From NCBI GenBank assembly GCA_017536765.1, contig JAFXGV010000051.1:21383-85382 (forward strand): 64,000 bases of DNA. The letters run 5' to 3'. Made by a program: the position numbers and the translations under genes. This DNA is from Bacteroidaceae bacterium (GTDB lineage Bacteria; Bacteroidota; Bacteroidia; Bacteroidales; Bacteroidaceae). Shown in pieces: positions 35,671 through 45,927 of this stretch. Position 1 is the first letter of the stretch. Each line of letters starts with the position of its first letter. The notes below the pieces were generated by a model, which was not told the DNA's origin, ran no database searches, and worked only from the letters and a program-made list of their open reading frames with translations.

Positions 35671-37437
35671 TCAGTTTTGTTCAATCTCGCTATTGTCTGA
35701 AGACTTACAAGACTTGTTCTGCTCCAGCAACGGGTTGAATCGAATCTCATTCTTTGCTATAGGCATAAAGTAGGCACTTATGTGGTTATAGCGACGGAGC
35801 ATCTCCTCCTCGTCCACGCCGTGACGTTTTTTCTTGTACGAGAACGATGTATCTTCGCCCTGCAGTGCCATACGCACAATGTCGTACCAACGACGGCCCT
35901 CGAAGCAAAGCTCGCGCACGCGCTCGTCACGTACAAGCTCAAGACACTTTCTCTGCTCTACATAGTCGCTGTAATTAAGTTCGTTGTCGATATCGGTTGT
36001 ATCCATTCTCCAACGCTTGTTGATAGCCTCGGTCAGATTGAATGCCTCTTTAATCTCATCCTCAGATGCCACTGAGCGAGAAAGCAAAGCCTCGGCCTTC
36101 ATAAGCATAACGTCGGTCTTGCGGTATACAATCCAGTTGGCATCGTATGAGTCGCTTGCACGATATGTACGGGTAGCAGACGGACCATATGATGTTGCGG
36201 TACTCTTAGCAGTGTATTTTGCCACGAATGTCTCTACAGGAGTATTTGTTCCTGTATCGGAAGATGAACCGTCGGGGTTGGGCACATACTTGGTTGTGAA
36301 CGCATACTGGCGCAAGTCGTCATCCTCATAAATTTCGGCGAGCCAGTTTTCCTGCACCACATACATACCACCGTTGTTACCGCCGGCACCAAAGGCACCT
36401 GAGATACCGTTGCCACCTTTGGCATAGTTGGAGTCATCAATCTGGAACTCAAAGATAGACTCGCGAGAGTTCTTTCCACCAAAAATAGCCTCGTAAACCG
36501 AGCTGTAGCCCCTTTTACGGTCCTCAACCTCGCCGCTGTTCTGCAAGAGGTTGTATGCATAAGTCTTTTCGTTCTTATTGAAGTAGAACTCTTCGTGAAT
36601 CTTATCCATCGAATCGAGTATCTTCTGGCAATTCTCCACAGCCATATCATAGTACTCGTCGGCGGTGTGCTCGGGAGTATATGTACCATCTATTTCTACA
36701 TAATATTTGGCAAAAGCAGCCTGCCACATATTAACATCGGCCATCAATGCATAAACAGCGTTGGTGGTAACATATCCCAAATTGTTGGGATTAGCTTCGC
36801 CCGATAGCAACACCTTGGTGCTTGCATCCTCGAGGTCGGCATAAATAACCTTGAGAGCCTCCATAGGATGAGCCTGACGATATTCGGGAATCTCGGCATC
36901 GTTAATCACCGCTTTTGTAGCCAAAGGTATGTTGCAGAAAGCACGGAGCAACACGAAATGTGCATAAGCTCTGAGAGCCTTCATCTGACCTTCCAACACC
37001 TGCATATCACCCTCGGAGAAGTTAGGATCCTGCTCCATTACAAGGGGACCATACTCAAGAACCAGGTTGCAATAGTTGATTGCAGAATAGTATTCTGTCC
37101 AAGAGGCATACCCGTTGTCATCGTACAACAAGCCCTCGGTTATATACTTCTGATGGTCGTTAGAGCTACCTGCAGGATAGTCCACTGTTTCGGCACGCGT
37201 CTCACCCCAAAAGATTGCATTTCTCAAAGCATTGCTGCTCGAGAGTGTAAGATAGGCTGTTGCTACCATACCATTCACCTCTGCTTCGTTCTTCCAGAAG
37301 TCCTCGTGCACAACCACACTGGGCGGTATAATGGTGAGGTAATCGGTACAAGAGGTGAAGAATATTCCGCTTATAAAAACAATCGCAAATACGAGTTTTT
37401 TATATAATTTGTTTATCCTTTTCATAATAATCATCAA
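35671..37437 (-). CDS. RagB/SusD family outer-membrane lipoprotein (first pair)
   Basis: A 588-residue lipoprotein with signal ending FFTSC and mature start CTDYLTIIPP, the classic SusD opening (followed by VVHEDFWKNEAEVNGMVATAY). TPR-like helices (YSAINYCNLVLEYG, MKALRAYAHFVLLRAFCNIPL) and a C-terminal ELCFEGRRWYDIVRMALQGED are diagnostic. It would cap the SusC barrel encoded 11 bases upstream and bind its ligand. Normal size. No sign of the acidic extension seen in the second SusD. Confidence 0.95.
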   Translation of the reverse strand: MMIIMKRINKLYKKLVFAIVFISGIFFTSCTDYLTIIPPSVVVHEDFWKNEAEVNGMVATAYLTLSSSNALRNAIFWGETRAETVDYPAGSSNDHQKYITEGLLYDDNGYASWTEYYSAINYCNLVLEYGPLVMEQDPNFSEGDMQVLEGQMKALRAYAHFVLLRAFCNIPLATKAVINDAEIPEYRQAHPMEALKVIYADLEDASTKVLLSGEANPNNLGYVTTNAVYALMADVNMWQAAFAKYYVEIDGTYTPEHTADEYYDMAVENCQKILDSMDKIHEEFYFNKNEKTYAYNLLQNSGEVEDRKRGYSSVYEAIFGGKNSRESIFEFQIDDSNYAKGGNGISGAFGAGGNNGGMYVVQENWLAEIYEDDDLRQYAFTTKYVPNPDGSSSDTGTNTPVETFVAKYTAKSTATSYGPSATRTYRASDSYDANWIVYRKTDVMLMKAEALLSRSVASEDEIKEAFNLTEAINKRWRMDTTDIDNELNYSDYVEQRKCLELVRDERVRELCFEGRRWYDIVRMALQGEDTSFSYKKKRHGVDEEEMLRRYNHISAYFMPIAKNEIRFNPLLEQNKSCKSSDNSEIEQN

Positions 37438-37448
37438 CTTTCACGTTA

Positions 37449-40400
37449 TTAAAATCCTACAGAAACAGTGACTGTATATGAACGAGATCTTGGAACCTCA
37501 AGATAGTCATATGCTATACCATCACCACTCCAGCTAACCTCGGGATCGAGACCGGTATATTTAGACCAGTGCATAAGGTTGTCGGCCGAAGCATATACAG
37601 AGAGGGATTTCAAACCATATTTCTTCAACCAATCGGGCTCGAAACGATATGAAATCTGTACATACTGCAAACGCAAGTACGAAGCATCCTCAACAAAGCG
37701 GTCGCTACCCAAGTAGTTGTATGCAGTAGATGTACCATACACCGCACGAGGAATCTCGGTGATATCACCCTCCTTGCGCCAACGATAGTTCACGGCAACA
37801 CTCTGGTTGTTGAATGTTGCCATATTCTCGAAGTTCATACGGGCATTGTTCACGCAGTCAATTCCGTAACGATAAGTGAAGTTGGTTTTCAAAGACCAGT
37901 TCTTATAGTTGAAGGTAAAACCGAAACCACCCTGTGCCTTGGGATTTGAGTTACCAAGGTAAACAATATCGAGCTGGTTGATTGTACCATCGCTGTTGAC
38001 ATCCTCGTAGATGGCATCACCACCCTTGAACTGATAGGTAGAAGCCTTGCTCTCACGGTCGTAGAACAGTGTCATCTGCTTGGGAGTACCATCGGCATTG
38101 TAAACGATATTGCCGTTGGCATCATATACAATAGGACAGGTACCGTCGTTACCATTCTCTATCTCCTTGAGAGCTTTCTCCCAATTCTTGTAGCTGTAAC
38201 GATAAACACCCTTGTAACGGAAGCCATAGATGGCACCCTTGGGGTTACCAACCTGCACGCGGCCAAGATATTTGCCGTTACGTGCATAATCGTATGTTTC
38301 GTTCTTGGCCTCAACGTAAGCATCCTCCATCTCGAGAATCTCGTTGTAGTTGTTACCAATATTGAAATACATACTTACAGAGAAATCTTTGGCCACCTTC
38401 ACCGGGCTGGTGCTGAGGTTCAAATCCCAACCCGAACTGCGCACGGTACCAGAGTTCTTGTATGCAAGGCTGCTGTAACCTGTGGTAGAGGGGATTGTAT
38501 AGTTTGAAATAAGCTGGTCATACTCGGTTGTGTTGTAGTAGTTGAACGAACCGTGTATGCGGCCATCAAAGAAACCGAAGTCGGAACCGATGTTGTATTC
38601 GTGCTTTCTCGATGCACGCAGGTCGGTCAAACGGATATTCTCCATCTGGTAACCACCGACGCCCATATAAGTTTTACCTGTTGCACTGTAGCGGTTGAAG
38701 GTGTTGTTACCACCGGGAACACGGCCACCGAGTGCAAAACTGGGACGTATTGACAACATAGATACAACAGGTTTCATCCAAGACATCCACTCCTCGTCAC
38801 TGATATTCCAACGACCGGAGATGGCGGGGAAGAGAGTCCATTTTCTATCGTCACCAAGCGAGGTGTTACCATCGGCACGCAATGAGAAACGGAGTGAGTA
38901 TTTCGATTTGTACGAATAGTGGGCATCGGTCATAAATGACACATTACGACCTTCCGATTTCCAAGAACTTACAGAAGAAGGCTTGGAAACCGTAGTGTTT
39001 GTAATGTTACCTGTGGGAAGGCCCGATGATGTGGCTGACTGTCCGTTGCTTGAACTTGTAGAAAGCTCAAAACGTGCATTTGCAGTGAGATAATGGTCCT
39101 TATTTCCAAGATAAGGAGTGAAGATAAGGTCGTGGCGTGTTGTGAACGAAAGACCTTTGTCATCGGCAGAATAAGACTTGTTGATGGCGTCGGAGTACCA
39201 CTGCTCTTGGGGGTTCAACGAACCCGGGGTGTAGTTACGGCTGGCCGATGTCGATGCATTCAGGTTCACCATACCACGGTATCTCAAATGGTGCTCATCA
39301 TCCTCCAAGCCCCAAAGGTTATATTCGAGAGTAATCTGGGGGTTGATGCTGTAGTTCTCGCTGTCGCGTGCATCGAGGTTACCGGCAGCAACGGGGTTCT
39401 TCAAGGACATACCATTCTTCAACTCATCTGTTGCCGACTCAAGCATATTGTAATACTCGCTGGTATTGTTACCCTCATCATCCTGTTTGTAAACAGACAT
39501 ATTAGGCATCATAATATTGGCAGTGTTCATAAGACCGCTACCCTTGTAGTGTCTTTCAAGATATGAGAAAGAGAAGTCGGCAATAACCTTGATGCGCTCC
39601 GATACATAGTAGTCGAGAGCAAGGCGCGATGACAACTGACTCATATCCTCACCAATAACCTGACCGTCTTCCTTTGAATAAGAACCCGACACGCGGAAGG
39701 TAGCCTTCTCACCACCACCGTTGAGGTTAAGTGTGTACTCGTGACGGTAACCGTGCTTGTCGATGTGGCTCACCCAATCGGTATTGTTGTTGTAGTTCTC
39801 ATACTCGGGGTGATCTTCATCGTAGTTGAGCTCGGGTATATTCACCGGAACCTGGTTACGATTGAAGAGCGACTGCTTCATAAGCATAGTATAGTCGTCA
39901 CCACTGAGTGTGTTGAAGTTCTTTGCAGTCCATTTATCCTTGAACTTATATGTGAAACTTACACGGGTGGGACCGCGATTACCACGCTTTGTCTTAATCT
40001 TGATAACACCACTTGCACCTGCGGGGCCCCACACAGCACAAGAGGCAGCATCCTTCAACACCTCGATTTCGGCAATATCCTCGGTGTTAATCATAAGGAG
40101 CTCGGCAAACTTGTCTTCGTTGTAGTTAGAGAAGTCCTCGCTTTCGGGCACCTGGAAGATGTTTTCGTCAACAACAATCAATGGCTGTTCGCTGCCGTTT
40201 ACGCCTTCGAGCTGTGATGTACCACGCAGACGCATCTGGGTACCTTTACCTACACTACCCGAACCCATAACGACGTCGAGACCGGCAATCTGTCCCTGCA
40301 AAGCCTCATCGACCGATGCAAAAGACAAACCCTCCATCTCCTCCATACTAATCTTCTGGGTTGCGTGGGTGAGCTCGCGCTCGAGGATGTCGAGACCACC

Positions 40401-40760
40401 TGAGCGGCGAACCTCCTCGGCCTCGATAACCACCTCGTCAAGAATTTTGTCCTCAACCATATTTACGTTGAAGACGGTGCGAGTGCCGATTTTAAGTCTT
40501 TGAGTCTTATAACCAATATAAGAGATCTCGAGCTCATTGGCTGTGTTCTTCACAACCATAGAGAAGTTACCCTCGAAGTCGGTCATAGTAGCCTCGATAA
40601 TACGATTGTTCTTATCACGTTCGGTAACATTCACCATAATCAGTGGGCCTTCGGCATCACTGGTGACTGTACCTGAAATTCTCGCGCCTTTCTGCGCAAA
40701 TGCAGAAATACCTACTGTGCAAAAGAGCACGAGCAATAATAAATGCTTTATCTTGTTCAT
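37449..40760 (-). CDS. SusC/RagA family TonB-dependent transporter (first pair)
   Basis: A 1103-residue outer-membrane transporter. It has a signal peptide (about 1-22, ISAFA), a carboxypeptidase-regulatory-like domain (about 27-105, ISGTVTSDAEGPLIMVNV) and a TonB-box-like region (DEVVIEAEEV). The plug follows, with MRLRGTSQLEGVNGSEQPLIVVDENIFQ and EIEVLKDAASCAVWGPAGASGVIKIKTKRG, then a barrel that ends RSRSYTVTVSVGF. Together with the SusD 11 bases downstream it forms a complete SusCD importer. Substrate cannot be deduced, because no glycosidase or protease is in the operon. Confidence 0.95.
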   Translation of the reverse strand: MNKIKHLLLLVLFCTVGISAFAQKGARISGTVTSDAEGPLIMVNVTERDKNNRIIEATMTDFEGNFSMVVKNTANELEISYIGYKTQRLKIGTRTVFNVNMVEDKILDEVVIEAEEVRRSGGLDILERELTHATQKISMEEMEGLSFASVDEALQGQIAGLDVVMGSGSVGKGTQMRLRGTSQLEGVNGSEQPLIVVDENIFQVPESEDFSNYNEDKFAELLMINTEDIAEIEVLKDAASCAVWGPAGASGVIKIKTKRGNRGPTRVSFTYKFKDKWTAKNFNTLSGDDYTMLMKQSLFNRNQVPVNIPELNYDEDHPEYENYNNNTDWVSHIDKHGYRHEYTLNLNGGGEKATFRVSGSYSKEDGQVIGEDMSQLSSRLALDYYVSERIKVIADFSFSYLERHYKGSGLMNTANIMMPNMSVYKQDDEGNNTSEYYNMLESATDELKNGMSLKNPVAAGNLDARDSENYSINPQITLEYNLWGLEDDEHHLRYRGMVNLNASTSASRNYTPGSLNPQEQWYSDAINKSYSADDKGLSFTTRHDLIFTPYLGNKDHYLTANARFELSTSSSNGQSATSSGLPTGNITNTTVSKPSSVSSWKSEGRNVSFMTDAHYSYKSKYSLRFSLRADGNTSLGDDRKWTLFPAISGRWNISDEEWMSWMKPVVSMLSIRPSFALGGRVPGGNNTFNRYSATGKTYMGVGGYQMENIRLTDLRASRKHEYNIGSDFGFFDGRIHGSFNYYNTTEYDQLISNYTIPSTTGYSSLAYKNSGTVRSSGWDLNLSTSPVKVAKDFSVSMYFNIGNNYNEILEMEDAYVEAKNETYDYARNGKYLGRVQVGNPKGAIYGFRYKGVYRYSYKNWEKALKEIENGNDGTCPIVYDANGNIVYNADGTPKQMTLFYDRESKASTYQFKGGDAIYEDVNSDGTINQLDIVYLGNSNPKAQGGFGFTFNYKNWSLKTNFTYRYGIDCVNNARMNFENMATFNNQSVAVNYRWRKEGDITEIPRAVYGTSTAYNYLGSDRFVEDASYLRLQYVQISYRFEPDWLKKYGLKSLSVYASADNLMHWSKYTGLDPEVSWSGDGIAYDYLEVPRSRSYTVTVSVGF

Positions 40761-40771
40761 GGCTGATATGT

Positions 40772-43700
40772 TTATTCTACAACGTCAGTGTTATTTTCCT
40801 CGTCAGATGTGGGGTTTGCAGGAGTTTTCTCAATAACCTCACCATTGTTTGCATACTTAAGCATATAGCCTTCTTCATCTACATAGTAGCTATATGCATA
40901 TCTCTTGGTCTTTGAATCATACTCTCCACGCACTACACGATAGCCGTCGTTGGCAATAAGCACCTTGGCTTCATCGACGAGAACGTAGTCCTCACGAGAC
41001 ATCTTTGTAAATCCTCCTGTACGGGGAGCCATAAGATATCCAATAGCGCGCGAAACGGTCAAACCGGTTTCATCGTTGGTAAAGAGGCCGGTACCCTGCT
41101 CGGCAACAAGATAGGAATTATTGCCCTCGCTATCGGTGTATAAACCATCAGAGGTATTACCCTCGATCTTCATTATACCAACACGTTCGCCATCTTTGGC
41201 AAAACGTTGTATGAGGCCATCGTAGCCATACAATGCTTGGAATTTCAAGACATTATCTATGAGATGAGCAACAGAAAATGAAGATCTTACGATTGAAGAG
41301 GGCACCTTACCTGTGGCTTTGAACTCAAAGTCGCGGCAAAGCAAGTTCCAAGTTTTGTTCTCCATACCTGCCTCTGCAACAACATTGGCAACACTATTCT
41401 CACACTCATCATCAATAGTAATAGTACCATTACCGGCCTTAACACCAACTCTCAAATAGGTACCCGACGCACCTATTGTCTGTGTCTCGTACTCGGTATC
41501 TATCGAGTTGTTATCAACAAATATTGAGTTATCCTGGAAATGATAACGAATGAAATCTCTGAGCTGACGCATTGCCGCAGCAGCCTGCAAAGGAGCCGGG
41601 CCCTCCAATGCATAAACACCTGTACCTTTGGCGCAAGCCTGAATATCCTCCCAAACCGGCATACCGGAATTCACAAATTCCTTGACAGCTTCATTAGAGG
41701 GAATATATACGGTATAGTTGTATCCGCTGAAGATGGGCACACCATTAACCATTGTACCATTGGTTTCGTTGTTGGTCTTTGCGGTGTAGAATACCGAATA
41801 GTTCTTCATTGAATCGCTCTTCACCTTATTGGCTGTAGCATCGGGGAACATTGCGAGCAACAAGGCCTCAAGGTCATAACCATTGGCAGAGGGATCCATA
41901 AGTTTGTAGAACTCGCTGAAGGGAGCATTGTCGTCTATTACAAATACATCATTTTCGTCAAGCGCACCGGCCGAGGTTCTCACCTGCTTATACAAAGACT
42001 TTGTACTTGGTGTGGGAAGGCCTGAATATAGTTTTGTTGTTGTAGGCTCCTCGAACTGCACGGTATTATATGATGCACCATTGAGCTGGTCGGCATAAAT
42101 AGCCTTTGCAGCTACGTGATGACCGTTCTCCACCTGCTCGCCACCCTGGAATATAGGCTTGGCAGGGTTGCTCATATCAACCACTAAAGCACCACCGTTC
42201 TTTGCTTTATAGTATTTTTTACCTGTTGTAACATCGTCAACCACAATAAGGTAGTCGATGAGGTCACTCATACGGTTGTACAAAATACCGGCAAGGGTGG
42301 TTGAGGAACCTGTACCGTTAAAGAACTTCATACCCGCTGCACCAAGGTCAACAACCTGTGCTTTGGCTGTGTATTCCATAGTCTCGGGATCAACCTCGTA
42401 TGTTTCGGGGTTGAATTCATACATCTTGGCATACAGGTATTTCTTGTCGTTCTTGTCAGGGTGGTTCTTGTCATAGAAGAACTGATATACTATAGGTTTC
42501 TTTGTTGGATTAACCTCGTTGGCATATATTGAAACGGGATCGTAATAGATGAACGAACCATCGTCGGGGAGGAAGAGGCTGTATGTAGCCTGCTTGGCCA
42601 AAAGGAATGAGTTATATCCAAGCTGAGAAATAACGTTACGTATGATGAGCATATTGTCGAGCATATCGGCAGGAGCTGCCACAGTGCTGTACGACGAAGG
42701 ACCAAACACCTCATTTATAATATATATAACACCGTTGTTTGCAATAACGCACTCGGTAACAGCCTCCTTAATGCCCACAATTTCATCGTTACCATCATCG
42801 GTAATTTTGTCGAAACGGCTGGGGACTGTAGAAGTAAACGACTTCTGCATAAGGTTGTTTATGAGTTTTGCAATAAGGTTATCGGGAACTCTGTTCAACG
42901 CAAGCATCAAAGACTCCTCATCGACTATCTCCACATAGGTCTCAAGGTCTTCTTTGCTATTATACTCCTGCATAATCAACGAACCGGGGCCCTCTGTAAA
43001 ATACTCATACATAGCCTCATCGGTGGGTACAAGCATAGCAGCCATATCCACTTGGGCACCAATTGCACCATTGGCATATTCATTCCAACCCGGATCGAAA
43101 AGCAACACGTTCTCCTCGCTTGCGGGGCGGTCGGCCTCCTTTAGAATGGCATTATCGATAAGAATACCGCCACCATCGCTCTTGGTATAATAGCGCAAGC
43201 GGAAGATACTGTCGTTCTTGCCTGTCACACTCAAATACTTATCGCTAAGGTTCTTGTCATACACCGGCAAGCAGTAACGATCGAGTATGTGGCTGAACAC
43301 CTGTGTATCTTCGCGACGACGTATCTCCTCTGCCATATTCGAGGGAGGAATAAGTACATCGTCCAAACGATAGAGATAACCGTTTTTACAAGTAATGGTC
43401 ATTGTATCGTCGGAGAAACCATCTGCAGGAACGTCGCTTCTTACAACCTTCTTGTCATAGATATAAACCTCGCCCTTCTTGTAGGTTTTCACCTGAACAC
43501 CGTTCTTGCGAAGCAGGAACGAGATATCATCCTCGGTAATACCCTTGTTCTTCAAGAAATCGGGGAGGAAGTGAACCATCATAGGATTGGTTCCGTCCAT
43601 AGCTAAGCGCATAGTCTCGTCGCGGTCTTTTCCACGCAGAGCATCCCAATACTTATTGTACTTGGGAGTTTGCGCTGCTGTCACAATAGGAATTGAATCC

Positions 43701-44182
43701 ACTGCTTCGTATGCTGTTTTACGACGCATACAAGTACCCTCGTCTGCGTCATTGGCCGATGTTGCCGAAAGCATATCGAGCAACATAGCATCGTTCAACA
43801 TAGAGGCATTGAGAATCACTTTTTTCTGGGTTAGAGTGAGTTCCTCGAAAGAGCTTACGCCCCAACTGTTGTTCTCGAAGAAACGCTCAAACGCCTCGTC
43901 GTCGGCAACAAAGATGGTTTTGCTACCGGTTTTGCTAAACTCCTCTTTAATCTGTTCACCCATAGCATCAATGATGCTTGCATAGTAATTGTAGGAGTGG
44001 CCCGAGTTGTTGTTCCTCAAAAAATCATAAACACTCTCACCAAGCCATTCGGGTTCGCCACCATCATCATAAGAATAGTCATCAAACGTATCCTCACACG
44101 ATTGGAACGTACCGCCCACGAATAATGCACACAGCACAATGAAAGCCGCCTTGCTGATTTTACTTAAACGGTGTTTTAACAT
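40772..44182 (-). CDS. Large multi-fasciclin lipoprotein (first triplet)
   Basis: An 1136-residue lipoprotein with signal ending GGTFQSC and mature start CEDTFDDYSYDDGG, strongly acidic as in surface lipoproteins. Several FAS1-like units can be seen: about 45-290 (SVYDFLRNN, KTIFVADDEAFERFF, LTLTQKKVILNASML), about 300-510 (AMLVPTDEAMYEYF, GVIYIINEVFGP), about 515-760 (YSLFLPDDGSFIYYDP) and about 790-1010 (YTVYIPSNEAVKEFV, FIRYHFQDNSIFVD). It is first in the operon, followed by SusC and SusD at 11-base spacings. It is probably an accessory surface protein that binds or positions the ligand; this is inference. Confidence 0.87.
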   Translation of the reverse strand: MLKHRLSKISKAAFIVLCALFVGGTFQSCEDTFDDYSYDDGGEPEWLGESVYDFLRNNNSGHSYNYYASIIDAMGEQIKEEFSKTGSKTIFVADDEAFERFFENNSWGVSSFEELTLTQKKVILNASMLNDAMLLDMLSATSANDADEGTCMRRKTAYEAVDSIPIVTAAQTPKYNKYWDALRGKDRDETMRLAMDGTNPMMVHFLPDFLKNKGITEDDISFLLRKNGVQVKTYKKGEVYIYDKKVVRSDVPADGFSDDTMTITCKNGYLYRLDDVLIPPSNMAEEIRRREDTQVFSHILDRYCLPVYDKNLSDKYLSVTGKNDSIFRLRYYTKSDGGGILIDNAILKEADRPASEENVLLFDPGWNEYANGAIGAQVDMAAMLVPTDEAMYEYFTEGPGSLIMQEYNSKEDLETYVEIVDEESLMLALNRVPDNLIAKLINNLMQKSFTSTVPSRFDKITDDGNDEIVGIKEAVTECVIANNGVIYIINEVFGPSSYSTVAAPADMLDNMLIIRNVISQLGYNSFLLAKQATYSLFLPDDGSFIYYDPVSIYANEVNPTKKPIVYQFFYDKNHPDKNDKKYLYAKMYEFNPETYEVDPETMEYTAKAQVVDLGAAGMKFFNGTGSSTTLAGILYNRMSDLIDYLIVVDDVTTGKKYYKAKNGGALVVDMSNPAKPIFQGGEQVENGHHVAAKAIYADQLNGASYNTVQFEEPTTTKLYSGLPTPSTKSLYKQVRTSAGALDENDVFVIDDNAPFSEFYKLMDPSANGYDLEALLLAMFPDATANKVKSDSMKNYSVFYTAKTNNETNGTMVNGVPIFSGYNYTVYIPSNEAVKEFVNSGMPVWEDIQACAKGTGVYALEGPAPLQAAAAMRQLRDFIRYHFQDNSIFVDNNSIDTEYETQTIGASGTYLRVGVKAGNGTITIDDECENSVANVVAEAGMENKTWNLLCRDFEFKATGKVPSSIVRSSFSVAHLIDNVLKFQALYGYDGLIQRFAKDGERVGIMKIEGNTSDGLYTDSEGNNSYLVAEQGTGLFTNDETGLTVSRAIGYLMAPRTGGFTKMSREDYVLVDEAKVLIANDGYRVVRGEYDSKTKRYAYSYYVDEEGYMLKYANNGEVIEKTPANPTSDEENNTDVVE

Positions 44183-44263
44183 AAGTACGAATTTTATTAA
44201 TTATATTTTTTTTGTTTTTTTAAACACAATACACCTTGGCACAATTAGCCACTATGTAACGTG

Positions 44264-44271
44264 CAAAAATA
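44264..44271 (-). promoter_or_regulatory. Predicted -7 box of the fasciclin-SusCD operon
   Basis: TATTTTTG on the minus strand matches TAnnTTTG and lies about 80 bases before the first fasciclin gene. No TTG is seen at the matching -33 distance, so an activator may be needed. No anti-sigma/ECF pair lies nearby. Confidence 0.4.
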
Positions 44272-44346
44272 AGACTTTTCAATAAATATTCGCATAAATC
44301 TCGTTAAATTTTACCGTTTATCACATTTTTTTTTCAACAAATGCAA

Positions 44347-44393
44347 AATCTCCGCAAAATTTCGGCAAATTCAGACGAAATTTTGCGGAGATT
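44347..44393 (-). terminator. Terminator of the etf-acd-aroC operon
   Basis: A perfect 18-base stem pairs 44347-44364 with 44376-44393 (11-base loop). It lies 28 bases after the stop codon of the TolB-like gene and separates the operon from the fasciclin-SusCD operon. Confidence 0.8.
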
Positions 44394-44421
44394 GATTTTT
44401 TGTATAATTAACAATTAAGTG

Positions 44422-45924
44422 TTAATTTTCACTTTTCGGAGAGACGTATTTAACAGTGACAGCATCCTGTTCCACCACCTCGGCAAACTCCTGTGGAGTT
44501 ATCTGCACAGGTTCCACCATAAACTCGGGAACATTGTATGAGCGGTCGAAGAAGTCGTAGAAATCGGCATTTTGTTGTGGCAACAAGAATGCCTTTTCAG
44601 CACGGCCGTCGTCGCCTATATGAGCTATGTAGAGGCGGCTGTAATTGGTGTCGTCGCGACGGCTGGCAAAGAGAATCCAACGGCCCGTGCTGTTCCACGA
44701 GTGATAGCTCTCGGCATACTGCGAGTTGGCCGCTTCGAGTGGCCAGAAATCGCCTGTTTCCAGGTTCATCATATACAAATCGGCATCCTGGTGCCAAATG
44801 TGGAAACAGCCATACTCGGCCATTGCAAAAAGCAGATACTTGCCACAAGGCGAAACTCGCGGGAATGTGGCACTTTTGCCCATCTTGGCAGCGTTGAACA
44901 CGGTGTCAACTGCACCAAATGCACCCGTTTCGGGGTTGTAGGAGCGGCGCAACACGCTATACTTTATTGTTTTATACTGCCTAACCTCGGCATCCACCGC
45001 CGACTGCCCCGGAGCGCGCTTGGGAAAGTGCGACGAGCAGTAGTAGAGGGTGCGACCATCGGGCGACCACCAGGGGAACACCTCGAGCTTGGTGGTGTCG
45101 TTGGCCACGTTGGTTACGGTGAGGTTGTTCATATCGAACAATATGATATCACTTGCCGAGTCCTGCACCTCCACCTTGTTGGCGTGCTTGGTGTGGAATA
45201 TCTGGCCGGTTTTGTTCACCGAGTATGCAATGACATTGTATTTGGGGTTGAAGGCGGGATATACGCCTGCCGACAATGTGGAATCGGTGGCCAGGTTCAG
45301 CTTTACAGCCTTGCCGTTGTTCACAACCACCGTGCCGCCTTTGTACTGGCGCACGTGGAACTGCATATTGTTGGTTCGGTGGTTCTTGTATGCGTGGCAG
45401 TTTATACACTGGCCCAGCGGTTCGGCAGTCACCAGCATATTGTTATATATATCCTTCTCCTCATACGTGGACAACTTGCGCTGGCTTATGCTCAAACGCT
45501 CATATGCCACATACGACGGCGGTATAAGACGATAGGAAATATACGCATCTATGGTATCGGGCGACACCTTGATGGAAAACGCATTGAAAGCACGCCACTT
45601 GTCGTTTATGGCGGTGAACACCTCGGCTTTTATCTCGCCTCCAACGGCTGCGGCAACAAGCTCGCCCCACTCCTCCTGTGATGGAGCCACCTCTTTACCA
45701 CCAAACACGAACTCCGTGCCAGCTGCCGATAGGCGTGTCACATAGTCGTCGCCCTTTTCCGAAATCTCAAACACCAAAGGCGCAATATTCACAGGCACCG
45801 TGACGTCGGCATAGTCGGGATGTATCTGCGGAGCCACACCCGTGGCGTTATATTTACTTGGTACAGATGGCGTGCAGGCAAGCATCGCCACTGCTGACAC
45901 AAAAAGCAAAGCAATATTTTTCAT
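44422..45924 (-). CDS. TolB-like (PD40) beta-propeller lipoprotein with CxxCH motif
   Basis: A 500-residue lipoprotein (signal ending AVAMLAC, Cys17). Residues about 170-480 contain repeated PD40/WD40-like blades: VYPAFNPKYNVIAYSVN, VFPWWSPDGRTLYYCSS, TFPRVSPCGKYLLFAMA and YHSWNSTGRWILFASRR, the pattern of TolB propellers. Just before them, CINCH at 173-177 is a perfect c-type haem attachment motif (Cys173, Cys176, His177), and QCINCHAYKN resembles sites in haem proteins. If haem is bound it would be in the periplasm or at the surface. It is the last gene of a seven-gene unit, 3 bases after the polytopic membrane protein gene. The molecular role is not known to me. Confidence 0.8.
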   Translation of the reverse strand: MKNIALLFVSAVAMLACTPSVPSKYNATGVAPQIHPDYADVTVPVNIAPLVFEISEKGDDYVTRLSAAGTEFVFGGKEVAPSQEEWGELVAAAVGGEIKAEVFTAINDKWRAFNAFSIKVSPDTIDAYISYRLIPPSYVAYERLSISQRKLSTYEEKDIYNNMLVTAEPLGQCINCHAYKNHRTNNMQFHVRQYKGGTVVVNNGKAVKLNLATDSTLSAGVYPAFNPKYNVIAYSVNKTGQIFHTKHANKVEVQDSASDIILFDMNNLTVTNVANDTTKLEVFPWWSPDGRTLYYCSSHFPKRAPGQSAVDAEVRQYKTIKYSVLRRSYNPETGAFGAVDTVFNAAKMGKSATFPRVSPCGKYLLFAMAEYGCFHIWHQDADLYMMNLETGDFWPLEAANSQYAESYHSWNSTGRWILFASRRDDTNYSRLYIAHIGDDGRAEKAFLLPQQNADFYDFFDRSYNVPEFMVEPVQITPQEFAEVVEQDAVTVKYVSPKSEN

Positions 45925-45927
45925 AGT

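Noticed and set aside
44572..45681. Open frame of 369 codons antisense to the TolB-like lipoprotein
   Set aside because: Shadow of the propeller gene, whose repeats and lipobox are clear.
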